From: Tubiluchus corallicola
Taxonomy: Eukaryota > Priapulida > Priapulimorpha > Priapulimorphida > Tubiluchidae
DNA length: 64,000 nt
Assembly: GCA_030141605.1 (NCBI GenBank)
Contig: JAQGDQ010000565.1
Span: 55,001-119,000 of the forward strand
Direction of reading: 5' to 3'
The translations under genes were made by a program, and so were the position numbers. The notes beneath the pieces are model-generated. The model was not told where the DNA came from and ran no database searches. It was given only the letters and a program-made list of their open reading frames with translations. This document shows positions 54,823 through 64,000 of the stretch, one piece after another (the stretch's first letter is position 1; every line of letters starts with the position of its first letter).

Positions 54823-56112
54823 TGTAATGGGGGGCGGATCTCACAATCAAGTATGAGCAATCAGCGCTCTTATTGTTTGGTAGCGTGTGTCATACTACTC
54901 AGTTTTTACTCAATATATTTCTTGAACACAAAACGTGAAACTAATTTTATGCAGTTTTTATGATAAGATAAGCCTTTAATATTCATAAATGTTGATAATA
55001 TAAAATTAGTTCAAACCAAATGACAGCAATTAATTTGTACCCGGGTACCCATTCAATAAACATGTATTGCTACACTACTCAAAGTTTACTGACCGGTAAT
55101 ACTTTCAGATGCTACAAACAATACCCAAAAATTACCTTTGGCTAACAAAATAAAATAATCTAACAGTTCACCAACGCTTGTTAATAGTATGTCCATAAAG
55201 TAAAGCTCCATCCACATGAGGTTGTAATGTAAGCTATCAGCACTTTGAGCTGTGTCTTAGTTTTTACCAGCCACTGCCAGTCGAAGCAAATATAGTTGTA
55301 CAAAAGGAAGCAACAGGCGGTGGCCTAGTAGTTAAACAAATGAAACGAGAGAATTTATCACTTACAGTCTCAGCATCAATGAAAGCATACGTCTGCAATA
55401 CTTATCGGCGGTAGCACGACGACGAAGGTGGCGGATCCACAACATCGGTGTGCACACCCGGGTGTTTAGAGCATAGCTGAACTGCGAAGTCATAAGCAGA
55501 TGGGAGTCGTTCTCGGAAGCGTCCTGCGTTGGTAGAACGGTAGTTTGGTTTTTCACGTCAGATGTCACAACGTAACTCGATGTAAGCAAATGGAGAACTG
55601 GGCTTGATACTAGAACTGCCCACACAAATAGTCACTAGCACGTAGTTGGAACTTTCACTAAACATTAGCGTTTGGTAGAGCCAGCTAAAGTTGCACGATT
55701 TATATGCAAAGAAGCAAAACATATGTTAAAAAAACTGTCCAGCATTATATCTGCCCACAAGTCACTCTTGCCAAGAGCCACGTCGTTCTCTACACATCTG
55801 TGTGAAAAGACCTCTAAAGCCGGTTGTCTAATAGTCTGGCTTCAATAACACTATAGCAGGATAACCCGTATTTGCATATCCGTTCGACGAGTTTACCCTA
55901 GATTTGACCTATGCGCATAACTAAAGTGTAACACCTGGTTTATACATTGAACAGCTATAAGCAACAATTTTATACAGCCCAAACTAAATTACGTATACTA
56001 CCGTAAAGTTTACATTGGCTAGAAAAACATATCTCGTTCTACAACGAAGTTAAGTTAGTAATAACTAAATCTAGTTACAAATACAAAGATATATGCTAAG
56101 CTGGTCGTTACA
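54823..56112 (-). repeat. 5' LTR of the Gmr1-like element
   Basis: 1290 bp and closely matching the 3' LTR. Read on the minus strand it runs from 56112 (TGTAACGACC) to 54823 (CCATTACA). Promoter activity is expected here, but no TATA box was assigned. It holds the second copy of the 87-codon frame at 55362-55625. Confidence 0.95.
55362..55625 (-). CDS. 87-codon open frame inside the 5' LTR
   Basis: Same frame as 48963-49226 with one residue changed. If transcribed from the 5' LTR it would precede gag. Its donor-like end could splice to CTCAG-type sites before gag (for example GATGTTTTTCAG near 54695). Joined there, the frame would stop after a few codons. Confidence 0.3.
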   Translation of the reverse strand: MWAVLVSSPVLHLLTSSYVVTSDVKNQTTVLPTQDASENDSHLLMTSQFSYALNTRVCTPMLWIRHLRRRATADKYCRRMLSLMLRL

Positions 56113-56465
56113 AGTGTCTTCTGTCCACTGTCCCATTGCCTGACACTGTATTGTATTGAGCACAGCTTTGCCTAAGACTTATTGTCTTCTGTCCACTGTC
56201 CCATTGCTTGACACTCTATTGTATTGAGCACAGTTTTGCGTGAGACTTAGTGTCTTCTGTCCACTGTCCCAATTGCTTGACACTGTATTGTATTGAGCAC
56301 AGTTTTGCCTAAGACTTAGTGTCTTCTGTCCACTGTCCCATTGCTTGACACTGTATTGTATTGAGCACAGCTTTGCCTAAGACTTATTGTCTTCTGTCCA
56401 CTGTCCCATTGCTTGACACTCTATTGTATTGAGCACAGTTTTGCGTGAGACTTAGTGTCTTCTGG
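56113..56465. repeat. 68-bp minisatellite, right part
   Basis: About five more units, continuing the array interrupted at 48428. The last unit ends at TCTTCTGGGACTT. Confidence 0.93.
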
Positions 56466-56559
56466 GACTTATTAATAAAAGAAAGTTTATCTATGTACCC
56501 TAATAAGCCTTCTCTTAATGTACAAACCAGTTCAATTCCTTTAACTTTATTTTCAAACA

Positions 56560-56860
56560 CTTAGCTATTTGTTACTGTATTGATTTCTTTTCTTCAGGTC
56601 TGCTTATTTGGCTTTTGTAAATACATAATTAGTGCTTAAGTTACTGTATCAATTTCTTTACTGGTCTGTTTAATCACTACCTATTTGGCTTTCGTAAATA
56701 CATAATTAGTGCTTAAGTTACTGTATCAATTTCTTTACTGGTCTGTTTAATCATTACCTATTTGGCTTTTGTAAATACATAATTAGTGCTTAAGTTACTG
56801 TATCAATTTCTTTACTGGTCTGTTTAATCATTAACTATCAGCAGCCTGTCTAAACGTTTG
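56560..56860 (+). repeat. 76-bp tandem repeats and retroelement 3' end
   Basis: Three units of AAATACATAATTAGTGCTTA AGTTACTGTATCAATTTC with TTTACTGGTCTGTTTAATCA, related to text at 18500-18590. They lead into CAGCAGCCTGTCTAAACGTTTGACAT and AATAAAC, the same 3' end as at 18640 and 61958. Confidence 0.75.
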
Positions 56861-56867
56861 ACATGGT

Positions 56868-57180
56868 TTAATAAACTTTTACTAAACTCGTGGTGTTTTT
56901 ACTGTAAATTAAAGCGTCTTCGTAAAACTCACGCCATTTTCCACATTCGCATGTTTTTCTGGAATGGTTTTGATCCGCCAAGCAGCGCCACCAACGCCTG
57001 CAGTTGAAACTGTCTTGTTTATTACCGGAATACTGCTGCGCATTTTCTACAGTTCCGTTTCTTGAATAAATAATCACTGTGGTCAGCGGCAACCACAGTT
57101 TTCTTCGTGTAAAATCTCTCCTGCATTTGGTTCTTGTTGTTGTAGCAGAGTCTAAAGCTGGTAGGGTTGGCTTCTACGGA
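56868..57180 (-). other. possible exon of unknown gene
   Basis: The minus-strand open frame 56868-57092 contains NCRRWWRCLADQNHSRKTC then ECGKWREFYEDA, with four cysteines and four tryptophans in about 35 residues. It looks more protein-like than its surroundings but matches no family I know. Confidence 0.25.
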
Positions 57181-57189
57181 CTTATCAGT

Positions 57190-58110
57190 CCGGGGGCGTA
57201 TCCAAGACTTTACGACGCCCTAGGCTGATAGACAGGCTGCATAAGATTATGGATATCCATAAAATAAGACCAAAAATCCACAAAATAAAATTTGAAAAAT
57301 CCATAAAATAAGAAATGCATAAAACAAAAAATTTTTTTTGTGATTTTTTGTACAAAATAAGGCAATCAAAACTGAATACAGGCATTGGATCGGAAACTTC
57401 AGCCTAGAGGGCATTCTACATTCGTACCAAATAGATGAATTATTTGAACTGAAGTGATGAATTACAGGGCATTGTCTCGTAAAATTTGATTAAATTTGAA
57501 GTGATATGAAACCGATAAAATTAAAACTAAGTCCTGCGTGTTTAAAAACACGTTTCAAGCATCCTGTTTTTACTTTTTAATTGATTTCCCCCTGGGCATC
57601 TCGTTCCAGATATAGTCTATTTCTTATTTTATTGATATCTATAAAATAAAATTTCAAAAATCCATAAAATAAGCCATTTTATTTATTTTATACATATCCA
57701 TAATCTTATGCACCCTGCTGATAGATCTCTCCCGCCCATCTATATTGTGAATTTATGGTTGCTTATGTAATAAGCAGATTAAATAATTGCTTGTGGTGTG
57801 TTAGAAATACTATCAACCTAGTTTCTACGTGGTCATTATTAATTACATGTATTTGCATAGTGCTTATATTCAAGCACGCTGCGCAACTACTTGCTGTGTA
57901 ATACCTTGCACCTGTTCGTTATGTGGCAATTATATAAAAGCTGATGTCAGTAAACTTCTTGTGGTGTGTTATAAAATGCGCTCTCTACACGAATGTGAAA
58001 GTATATGCACATTTTCCGAGGAGAATAAGAATTTTTTGTAAACTGTGACGCCCTCAAAGTTCGCAGCCCTGGGCTACGGCTTAGCTAGCTTATTAGTTAA
58101 TACGCCCCTG
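57190..58110. mobile_element. non-autonomous DNA transposon-like repeat
   Basis: The ends GGGGGCGTATCC (57192) and GGATA-less right end TACGCCCCTG (58101-58110) form a short inverted repeat GGGGCGTA. The subterminal text AAGACTTTACGACGCCCTA also occurs at 62592-62612 (GAGACTTTACGACGCTCTA). The interior has repeated CCATAAAATAAG blocks (57259, 57300, 57660). No coding domain. Confidence 0.5.
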
Positions 58111-58114
58111 TGCG

Positions 58115-58380
58115 TCACCAAGAATTTACAGTGAATCAACGACTCTGACATACCGCGCGTGCGTGTGCAGGGCGAGAATGTTGAGAAACATGACGTTTGG
58201 CCAGATATCAACGCGTGGGGTGAGATCTGAAATCATATCAACAAGTCGCGCGATACGCCAAGCATATTTGCTTTCTTTTCGCGCCCGTTCCCGCAGCAAT
58301 CTTGACATCAACAATCTCAGTAGATTTGTGAATTCGATTCGGGTTGATTTCTTGCACATTCGCTCAGTAAGTCCCTTTGT
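58115..58380. other. no gene recognised
   Basis: A GC-richer stretch with short unconserved frames on both strands. Confidence 0.4.
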
Positions 58381-58383
58381 CTA

Positions 58384-58681
58384 ATGATGATGATGATGAT
58401 GATGATGATGACGATGGTGATGGTGATGATGGTGATGGTGATGGTGATGATGATGGTGATGGTGATGGTGATAATGATAATGATATTGATAATGATAATG
58501 AAAATGGTAATAATAATAGGATCCCTTATAGCCAACCAGGTGATGGTGATGGCGATGGTGATGATGATGGTGATGGTGATAATGATAATGATATTGATAA
58601 TGAAAATGGCAATAATAATAGGATCCCTTATAGCCAACCAGGTGATAATAATGATGATGATGATGATGGTGATGGTGATGG

Positions 58682-58749
<68 letters not shown>

Positions 58750-58793
58750 AATGATAATAGGATCCCTTATAGCCAACCAGGTGATGGTGATGG

Positions 58794-58854
<61 letters not shown>

Positions 58855-58922
58855 ATTGATAATGATAATGATAATGATAATGATAATGGTAATAATAATA
58901 GGATCCCTTATAGCCAACCAGG
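58384..58922. repeat. (GAT)n tract with four embedded unique blocks
   Basis: GATGATGGTGATGG-type repeats. The block GGATCCCTTATAGCCAACCA is embedded at about 58519, 58621, 58760 and 58901, each time preceded by AATAATA-type text. The array therefore grew by duplication of 100-140-bp modules, not only by slippage. Confidence 0.93.
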
Positions 58923-58937
58923 AAGTTTAAAAAAGTA

Positions 58938-59762
58938 CAATTAGTCCGGCTTAACGATTCGCCGTTTAGCGATATTTCGTTTGAACGATGCGGAACATTT
59001 GACACCTTCTTTTCACTTAACGAGGCACGTTTTATTTTAATAATCTTTTTTTTAATTTGCTGAAAGCCAATTTTCATTTTATCAACAACTTTTTTACTTA
59101 ACATGAAGCATTAAAATGGCACATATTGCATCATTCTGTTTTAAAAGTGCAACAGTAACATAAACACTGCAATTATTACACGTTTTTCCTTCTGGACTGA
59201 CTACTATACTGGCTACAATTTCTGTCAAGCGAGATCTGTGAACAAACTTTGTGCGAAGAAATTCTACCTGCAACCTGTTGCTATAGCAACCAGACTACGT
59301 AGTAAATGATACAGTACTCTTGTATGATAAAATTTTCAATGTCGCCACATGCAGCACTTGGCTTTGACTCTGCAGTGCTTATTGTTTAATGGCTGCCCTA
59401 GGCTTAAACCTTAATGAAAGAGAAACCACTAGATAGGTAGGTACGTAGTGGTACGAAAGGTGGGCGATTTCAAGCAAGGAGAAAGAAATTAACTAGAAGA
59501 AACCATAAACAAACTCATCAAACATTTAATTTATACGATTTAAGCAGCATTGATTTTTGCCTTTGGACCGTATCTCAATTCTTTTACATTACTTTCTATG
59601 GAAGTTTTGGTTTTGTTTAACGACGTTTTGCCTAACATCGCATTTTGCTGGAACACATTAGCGTCGTTAAGCGAGGACTTACTGTAGTTTGGTTTGTTTA
59701 ACGACGTTTCACTTAACATCGTGTTTTGCTGGAACATAGCGCCGTTAAGCGAGGACTTACTG
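58938..59762. mobile_element. Tigger/pogo-like MITE
   Basis: Flanked by TA on both sides. The left end CAATTAGTCCGGCTTAACG and the right end, read inward, CAGTAAGTCCTCGCTTAACG are inverted repeats typical of Tigger (pogo) elements. The right end is duplicated in tandem (59617-59692 and 59694-59764). No transposase. A partial relative is at 16486-16715. Confidence 0.75.
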
Positions 59763-59764
59763 TA

Positions 59765-60270
59765 GTTTGGTTTCAAAATTCAACTGGTTAGGTGCCACCA
59801 TCATAGATTATAAGTTACTAACCAGAAAAATAAAAAGATTAAAAAGACCACCAAAATTCGGAAAACTAACGGCTGGATTTCATACGTCACGGTTCAACAG
59901 CCAGGAAAAAGTTGATCATTAAAAATGATTCACACACAAAATGGCCGCCACAAGCCATCTGTTGCGATTTGACACTAGATTTTTATTTACAAGTCTGAGT
60001 CTATATTTAGTTTATGTCCCTCCTGGCTATATGAAGCCTCTTGAAACCCCATAAATCCCGTTTGACTGGGAGGTTGGTAACTAGGAGGAAGAAACTTGCA
60101 AATGCGCTGAACTATTGCCGCGAACCAGCACTTATTAAACAACAAAGAAGCCTATCGTCTGTAGACCCCATTTTCAATGAAAAATCTCTACTGTTCGTTT
60201 AATTTAGTTTAGTTTATTCCATTTGCCATGAGAAAATCATACATAAATATACGTATTTGGTGAAAATACA
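59765..60270. other. no gene recognised
   Basis: Nothing assigned. Confidence 0.5.
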
Positions 60271-60505
60271 AAATAGCAAATTAAAGGAAAACAAACAAAG
60301 AAAACAAATTAAAGGAAAACAAATTAAAGGAAAACAAACAAAGAAAACAAATTAAAGGAAAACAAATTAAAGGAAAACAAATTAAAGGAAAACAAACAAA
60401 GAAAACAAATTAAAGGAAAACAAATTAAAGGAAAACAAATCAAAGGAAAACAAATCAAAGGAAAACAAATTAAACGAAAACAAATTAAACGAAAACAAAC
60501 GTGTA
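60270..60505. repeat. AAACAAATTAAAGG minisatellite
   Basis: Units AACAAATTAAAGGAAA and AACAAACAAAGAAA alternate, about 15 in all. Confidence 0.92.
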
Positions 60506-60509
60506 AATA

Positions 60510-60980
60510 ATAAAGTTGATCAATGGATTATTGGGGTTGTCCAAAAAAACTTACAAAGGTCAGGCCCAATATGGCAAATAGAAAGAATGTGTAGGTGTAA
60601 AAGTAAAATGAGGTTAAGGGGGGAAAGGAGAATTAAAAGTGAAAGGATGTGAAAAATGTAATAAAAAAGTGAAAGAAGAAAAAAACTAAAAATAAAAAAT
60701 TAGATTCACATGAACTAAGAATGTAATAAATGTAAATAAATCAGCAAGGCAACCGCAACTGCGAATGGTGAGAGGAGTCAGATTATGTCCACCCACCTAC
60801 AAAGTTTCTTTTACTTCTTCTTGTTATGGAGTATAGTCCATTCTTGTTCTTCTTTGAGTGCGATTTGAAACATTGGATTAGAGGGCAACACATCAACGTA
60901 AAACGATTGTGAACAGCTCAGTCACATATGTAGGCTTAAATTAGCCAGCCCCACGACGATAAATTCTTTATTAGAAAGGG
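60510..60980. other. no gene recognised
   Basis: Purine-rich 60600-60700; nothing assigned. Confidence 0.5.
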
Positions 60981-60984
60981 AAGA

Positions 60985-61080
60985 GTAAAAGAGGACCTGT
61001 AAAACTATGTTAAAAGCGTTAGATTATGATAGATAATTATGCTGATGAATTCTGGCATGAAGCCCAGTTAAGGTGTGCTG
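60985..61080 (+). repeat. LTR-like retroelement fragment, copy 3
   Basis: Matches 21100-21190 up to GAAGCCCAGTTAAGGTGTG and then diverges. Confidence 0.5.
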
Positions 61081-61340
61081 TTGTCGAGTTTCGATTAATT
61101 CTAAATTCATCTGAATCATTGCAATCAGTCTGGTTTAACGTTTGTAAACTAATTTCTACAATGATCTCTGCATTTTTAATACCTTTCATAATAAAGAGTT
61201 TGAGGCCTTCTTTATATTTATAAATACAATGTTCTGATTTTATATAATTAGGTAGATAGTTCTGAATTAACATGGTCCAGAAAATGAAATGAAATGTTTA
61301 GCAACATTCGTACGGAATATGGAAGAAAGTATTGATTATA
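61080..61340. other. no gene recognised
   Basis: Open frames on both strands without known motifs. Confidence 0.4.
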
Positions 61341-61448
61341 TATATATATATATATATAATGGGGCTACAATGTGAAGACCTACATTATTAACATTTTGAT
61401 GCCGAAAACTTAGTAGCATGTTCACACCGAAAACGGTTGTTTACGCGT

Positions 61449-61495
61449 TAATTGAACCATTACTGCGTGGATGAAACGCAGTAATGGTTCAATTA
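61449..61495. repeat. perfect 20-bp hairpin
   Basis: 61449-61468 and 61476-61495 are exact inverted repeats around a 7-base loop GGATGAA. It lies 80 bases right of a (TA)n tract and directly before a LINE relic. Confidence 0.9.
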
Positions 61496-61499
61496 CCGT

Positions 61500-61750
61500 G
61501 TCAGATTCTACATGGTTTGGCACCTGCATACCTTACTGATCTCTTAACAAATCCCGGACACTTCGTTCTAATGCTAATGAACTAATTCATTTACATCAGC
61601 CAGTTCCAAATACAGTATTCTAAGGTGAAAAAGCTTTTTCTGTCTAAGCTCCGCATCTCTGGAATAACTTGCCTGTTGCTACACGTTCTACAAATTCATT
61701 AGATTGTTTTAGACAACATTTTAAAACACGTTTATTTAAATTATACTTTT
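61500..61750 (+). pseudogene. LINE polymerase C-terminal fragment (CR1-like)
   Basis: Frames read LHGLAPAYLTDLL, then (after stops and frame changes) FLSKLRISGIT and a LDNILKH-type end. This follows the CR1/L2 pattern LHGLAP-YL-DLL, APRLWN-LP and FK-LK-LF. Decayed. Confidence 0.6.
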
Positions 61751-61954
61751 CACGATGAATTATTTTAACGTCTTTCAAATTTTATGTTTTTTATGAATCT
61801 TAAATGCATTCTATTGTTCATCGTGGTGAAATTGTAAATTGTGTAGTTCGCTATAGGAATAAATTTTACATTACGTAAAGGTTACGTTTGCTTGGCTTCT
61901 GTTAACACTTAAAAGGTGCAATGCCTATATAAACTGGTTGGATATTTGCAAAAA

Positions 61955-62055
61955 ATTACCACTGATGGTGACAGCAGTGACCTGTCGAAACGTTTGACAT
62001 GATTTTTAACTATGTAAATTAAAAGTTTTAATAAAGTTGTGGTAGTTTAGTTAAC
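61955..62055 (+). repeat. retroelement 3' end
   Basis: CTGATGGTGACAGCAGTGAC is followed by CTGTCGAAACGTTTGACATG and AATAAAGTTGTGGTAG. Same ending as the copies at 18415 (minus), 18640 and 56832. Confidence 0.65.
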
Positions 62056-62059
62056 CTAT

Positions 62060-62135
62060 AATTTAGGTCAGTGCAAAGCAAAAGATTAAAACTCATAATT
62101 ATGATAATTTGGTGTAAAAAAATATTAACTTACCG

Positions 62136-62137
<2 letters not shown>
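62060..62137. other. short spacer
   Basis: TTAACTTACCGAGAT here recurs right of the CT tract (62382-62396), so the microsatellite may be flanked by a short duplication. Confidence 0.5.
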
Positions 62138-62208
<71 letters not shown>

Positions 62209-62239
62209 GCTCTCTCTCTCTCTCTCTCTCTCTCTTTCA

Positions 62240-62333
<94 letters not shown>

Positions 62334-62338
62334 CCCCC

Positions 62339-62371
<33 letters not shown>

Positions 62372-62372
62372 G
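62138..62372. repeat. (CT)n microsatellite
   Basis: About 230 bases of CT with three short interruptions (CACGCT, TTCACCCCCCCC, TTTCTCCCCCCC). Confidence 0.97.
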
Positions 62373-62399
62373 TAAAAAACATTAACTTACCGAGATTCG

Positions 62400-63236
62400 T
62401 TCGTCCCGACGGAAAATCAAACCACACGAGTCTATTAGAAGTCTACTAGCACAAACATCTCGTGAACCCACACTGAGCCGTAACACAACACGTATGGCTT
62501 ATACCATTACATCTTGAGGGGGAGGTGAAGCACTCAGTGTACGTGGAGGTTAAGAACCTTTTCCATGTGCAGTCAGGGGCGCATCGAGACTTTACGACGC
62601 TCTAAGGCGATAGGCCAGTTAAGTTACTAACTGACGACGACGATGATGATGAAGATGACGACGACGATGACGATGATGATGATAACGACGACGATGACGA
62701 TAATGATGAAAAATCTTTTATTGAAAATCAATATATATTTACAGAGGTGCCTCTGTAGTTTAGTAGTTTAACTTTGATTAGTTACTGTTAGCTGAGTTAA
62801 ATAACATGATTACATTTTAACAAAATTCTATCATCTTTATCAGTTGTTTAACAAAATAAATAAATAACATCGCCTGTCATTCGCTTCCCTTCTGCAGCTG
62901 ATTAAACTCTAATGAATTTTAAACATTTTCATAATGCGAAATTGTGTTTCGAGACAGAAGGATGCCAACAATCAACAACAATATTCACTTACAGTTTAAG
63001 ATTGGGACCGGTTTTGCATAAATAGAGAAAGATTTTAAATAATTAGCTGATGTGAATGCATGTAGCAGTTGCCAGCTCGTTTGTGCCAACAAGGATTTTT
63101 GGGCTAAATGCAGCTTGCTAACAAGGAGTTTCCCTCCGGGTCTGACCTTGTTCTATTACTTGTAAAATAAAGTTCGTTAACCAGTAAGTATTACTACTGC
63201 TTAGAAGTTTTGTATCTTTTGTCTGCTGTGTCACAA
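62400..63236. other. 5' flank of the GT49 gene
   Basis: Holds a transposon-end relic at 62572-62620 (GGGGCGCATC then GACTTTACGACGC), a GAC/GAT tract at 62630-62710, and CGAGACAGAAGGATGCCAAC (62947), also seen at 18318. No exon could be assigned upstream of the ATG at 63237. Confidence 0.5.
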
Positions 63237-64000
63237 ATGGGGAAGAATGCATTATTTCTCAAGCTGCTGCTTTTACAGCTATTGGTGTTATTAATACTAG
63301 TGAAATTATTGCAATTGCATCTCGACATTAGCACCAATCTTTATGTGAAACCGCGGATGTGGAAAGGGACAGATTGCGTAGAGGTGGTTCATGACAATGT
63401 GGTCGACACAAAGTTTTACCACAACGTGCTTAACATGACGTTCAATTTTCGAAAATTTCAAACCTATTCAGCAGGTACGAAGCAATTTTCGTGGAACGAA
63501 TCAGTGACTCTTGCCACGCATGTCAGCTGGCATTATCTACATCATCTACAAGACTTAGTGAAGAGACACAATGGGCCAATATCAATAGCAGTGTATGCAC
63601 CCACAGACAGCTATGATTTTATCATAGATTATCTGCATTTGATGCAAAACTGCAACCCAAAAGTTGCGGAAGTTGTCACGATGTCTCTGTTTTTTCCCTC
63701 CAGTGCCCCTCCCTGCAGTGTTGCCAACAGAAATGTGAGAAAATTGACATGTTCTCATCTGTCCGCGCCACCTACTGGAGGACCTGACATGGAACGGTAT
63801 GGTTTTTACCCTGTTAACGTGGGCAGAAACGCGGCTCGTCTTGCTGCTAAGACTAAGTTTGTTTTATCCATTGACGTGGAGCAAAAACCTTCGAGAAATC
63901 TGATGGAAATGTTCATCAAAATGATGCACAATCGGCCGAAAGAAACAGAAGCGCCACCACGTGAGCAGAAGAAAGCGGTTTACGTAGTTCCCCACTTTGA
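63237..64000 (+). CDS. B4GAT1: B4GAT1-like beta-1,4-glucuronyltransferase (GT49), 5' part
   Basis: Open from ATG 63237 to the window end (254 codons, incomplete). GT49 enzymes transfer glucuronic acid; B4GAT1 primes the xylose-glucuronate polymer that LARGE extends on alpha-dystroglycan, in the Golgi. Features: a type II signal anchor at about 7-27 (LFLKLL through LVLLILVKLL), then the GT49 domain from about 89 with VTLATHVSW, GPISIAVYAP, GFYPVNVGRNAAR, the metal-site region FVLSIDVE (208-215) where the family often has D-V-D or D-V-E, and VYVVPHF at the cut end. It lacks the GT8 domain that precedes GT49 in LARGE, so B4GAT1 is the better fit. No intron is seen so far. The start is chosen as the first ATG ahead of the membrane segment; no in-frame ATG lies shortly upstream. 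Confidence 0.9.
   Translation, partial: MGKNALFLKLLLLQLLVLLILVKLLQLHLDISTNLYVKPRMWKGTDCVEVVHDNVVDTKFYHNVLNMTFNFRKFQTYSAGTKQFSWNESVTLATHVSWHYLHHLQDLVKRHNGPISIAVYAPTDSYDFIIDYLHLMQNCNPKVAEVVTMSLFFPSSAPPCSVANRNVRKLTCSHLSAPPTGGPDMERYGFYPVNVGRNAARLAAKTKFVLSIDVEQKPSRNLMEMFIKMMHNRPKETEAPPREQKKAVYVVPHF

Larger units (their letters stand above)
48429..56112 (-). mobile_element. Gmr1-like Ty3/Gypsy LTR retrotransposon, nearly intact
   Basis: Two LTRs (48429-49713 and 54823-56112) with TG...CA ends, a primer-binding site, a gag-pol frame of 1467 codons and an RNase H frame. The element is read on the minus strand. It sits inside the 68-bp minisatellite, whose phase is continuous across the insertion with AGT shared on both sides. 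The pol order is protease, integrase, reverse transcriptase, RNase H. The usual Ty3/Gypsy order puts integrase last; the Gmr1 group is known for this reversed, copia-like order. By eye the LTRs differ at roughly 15-20 places in 1290, so insertion is fairly recent. No envelope gene is seen. Confidence 0.95.

Overview
This window is nuclear DNA from an animal, most likely a marine invertebrate. The genes are split by GT-AG introns. They belong to metazoan families: protein O-mannose kinase, a GT49 glucuronyltransferase, a pentraxin and a TRIM protein. Most of the rest is transposon-derived or satellite sequence. I cannot fix the phylum from the sequence alone. No operons, bacterial genes or CRISPR arrays are present.

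Layout. 1-8060 and 11420-17300 are two units of a tandem segmental duplication. Each unit holds an 84-bp tandem array, a lone signal-peptide exon that matches exon 1 of the pentraxin gene further right, and a complete four-exon POMK-like kinase gene on the minus strand. A 3.1-kb Tc1/mariner-like element sits between them (about 8140-11290). Its transposase is split by an inserted 1.17-kb non-autonomous relative. 17300-21860 is repeat-rich and includes a 28-bp minisatellite of about 1.6 kb. A secreted pentraxin gene follows in four exons (21866-26899), with its third intron swollen by tandem arrays and a hAT-like MITE. 26900-38400 holds dispersed MITE families, LINE and Tc1 relics, and long simple-sequence tracts (TAG/TGG at 33.7-34.5 kb, CTTCT at 35.9-36.6 kb). 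A TRIM (RING/B-box/coiled-coil) gene with an uninterrupted coding region lies at 38412-40022 on the minus strand. 40.3-48.4 kb is again repeats, ending in a 68-bp minisatellite. That minisatellite is interrupted by a young, nearly intact LTR retrotransposon (48429-56112) whose pol order is protease-integrase-RT-RNase H, the arrangement of Gmr1-like Ty3/Gypsy elements. 56.1-63.2 kb is repeats. The window ends inside a B4GAT1-like glucuronyltransferase gene (63237 onward).

How the genes relate. POMK and B4GAT1 both act in the Golgi/ER pathway that builds the laminin-binding glycan of alpha-dystroglycan, so three genes of one pathway lie within 62 kb. Whether this linkage matters is open. The pentraxin is a secreted calcium-binding lectin-type immune protein. 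It shares only its first exon with the POMK duplication units. The TRIM protein is a probable ubiquitin ligase with no visible link to the others.

Limits. Splice junctions were placed by hand from GT/AG consensus, matching phase and agreement between the paralogues. Repeat boundaries are approximate unless a target-site duplication is stated. Family names rest on recalled motifs, not on a search.
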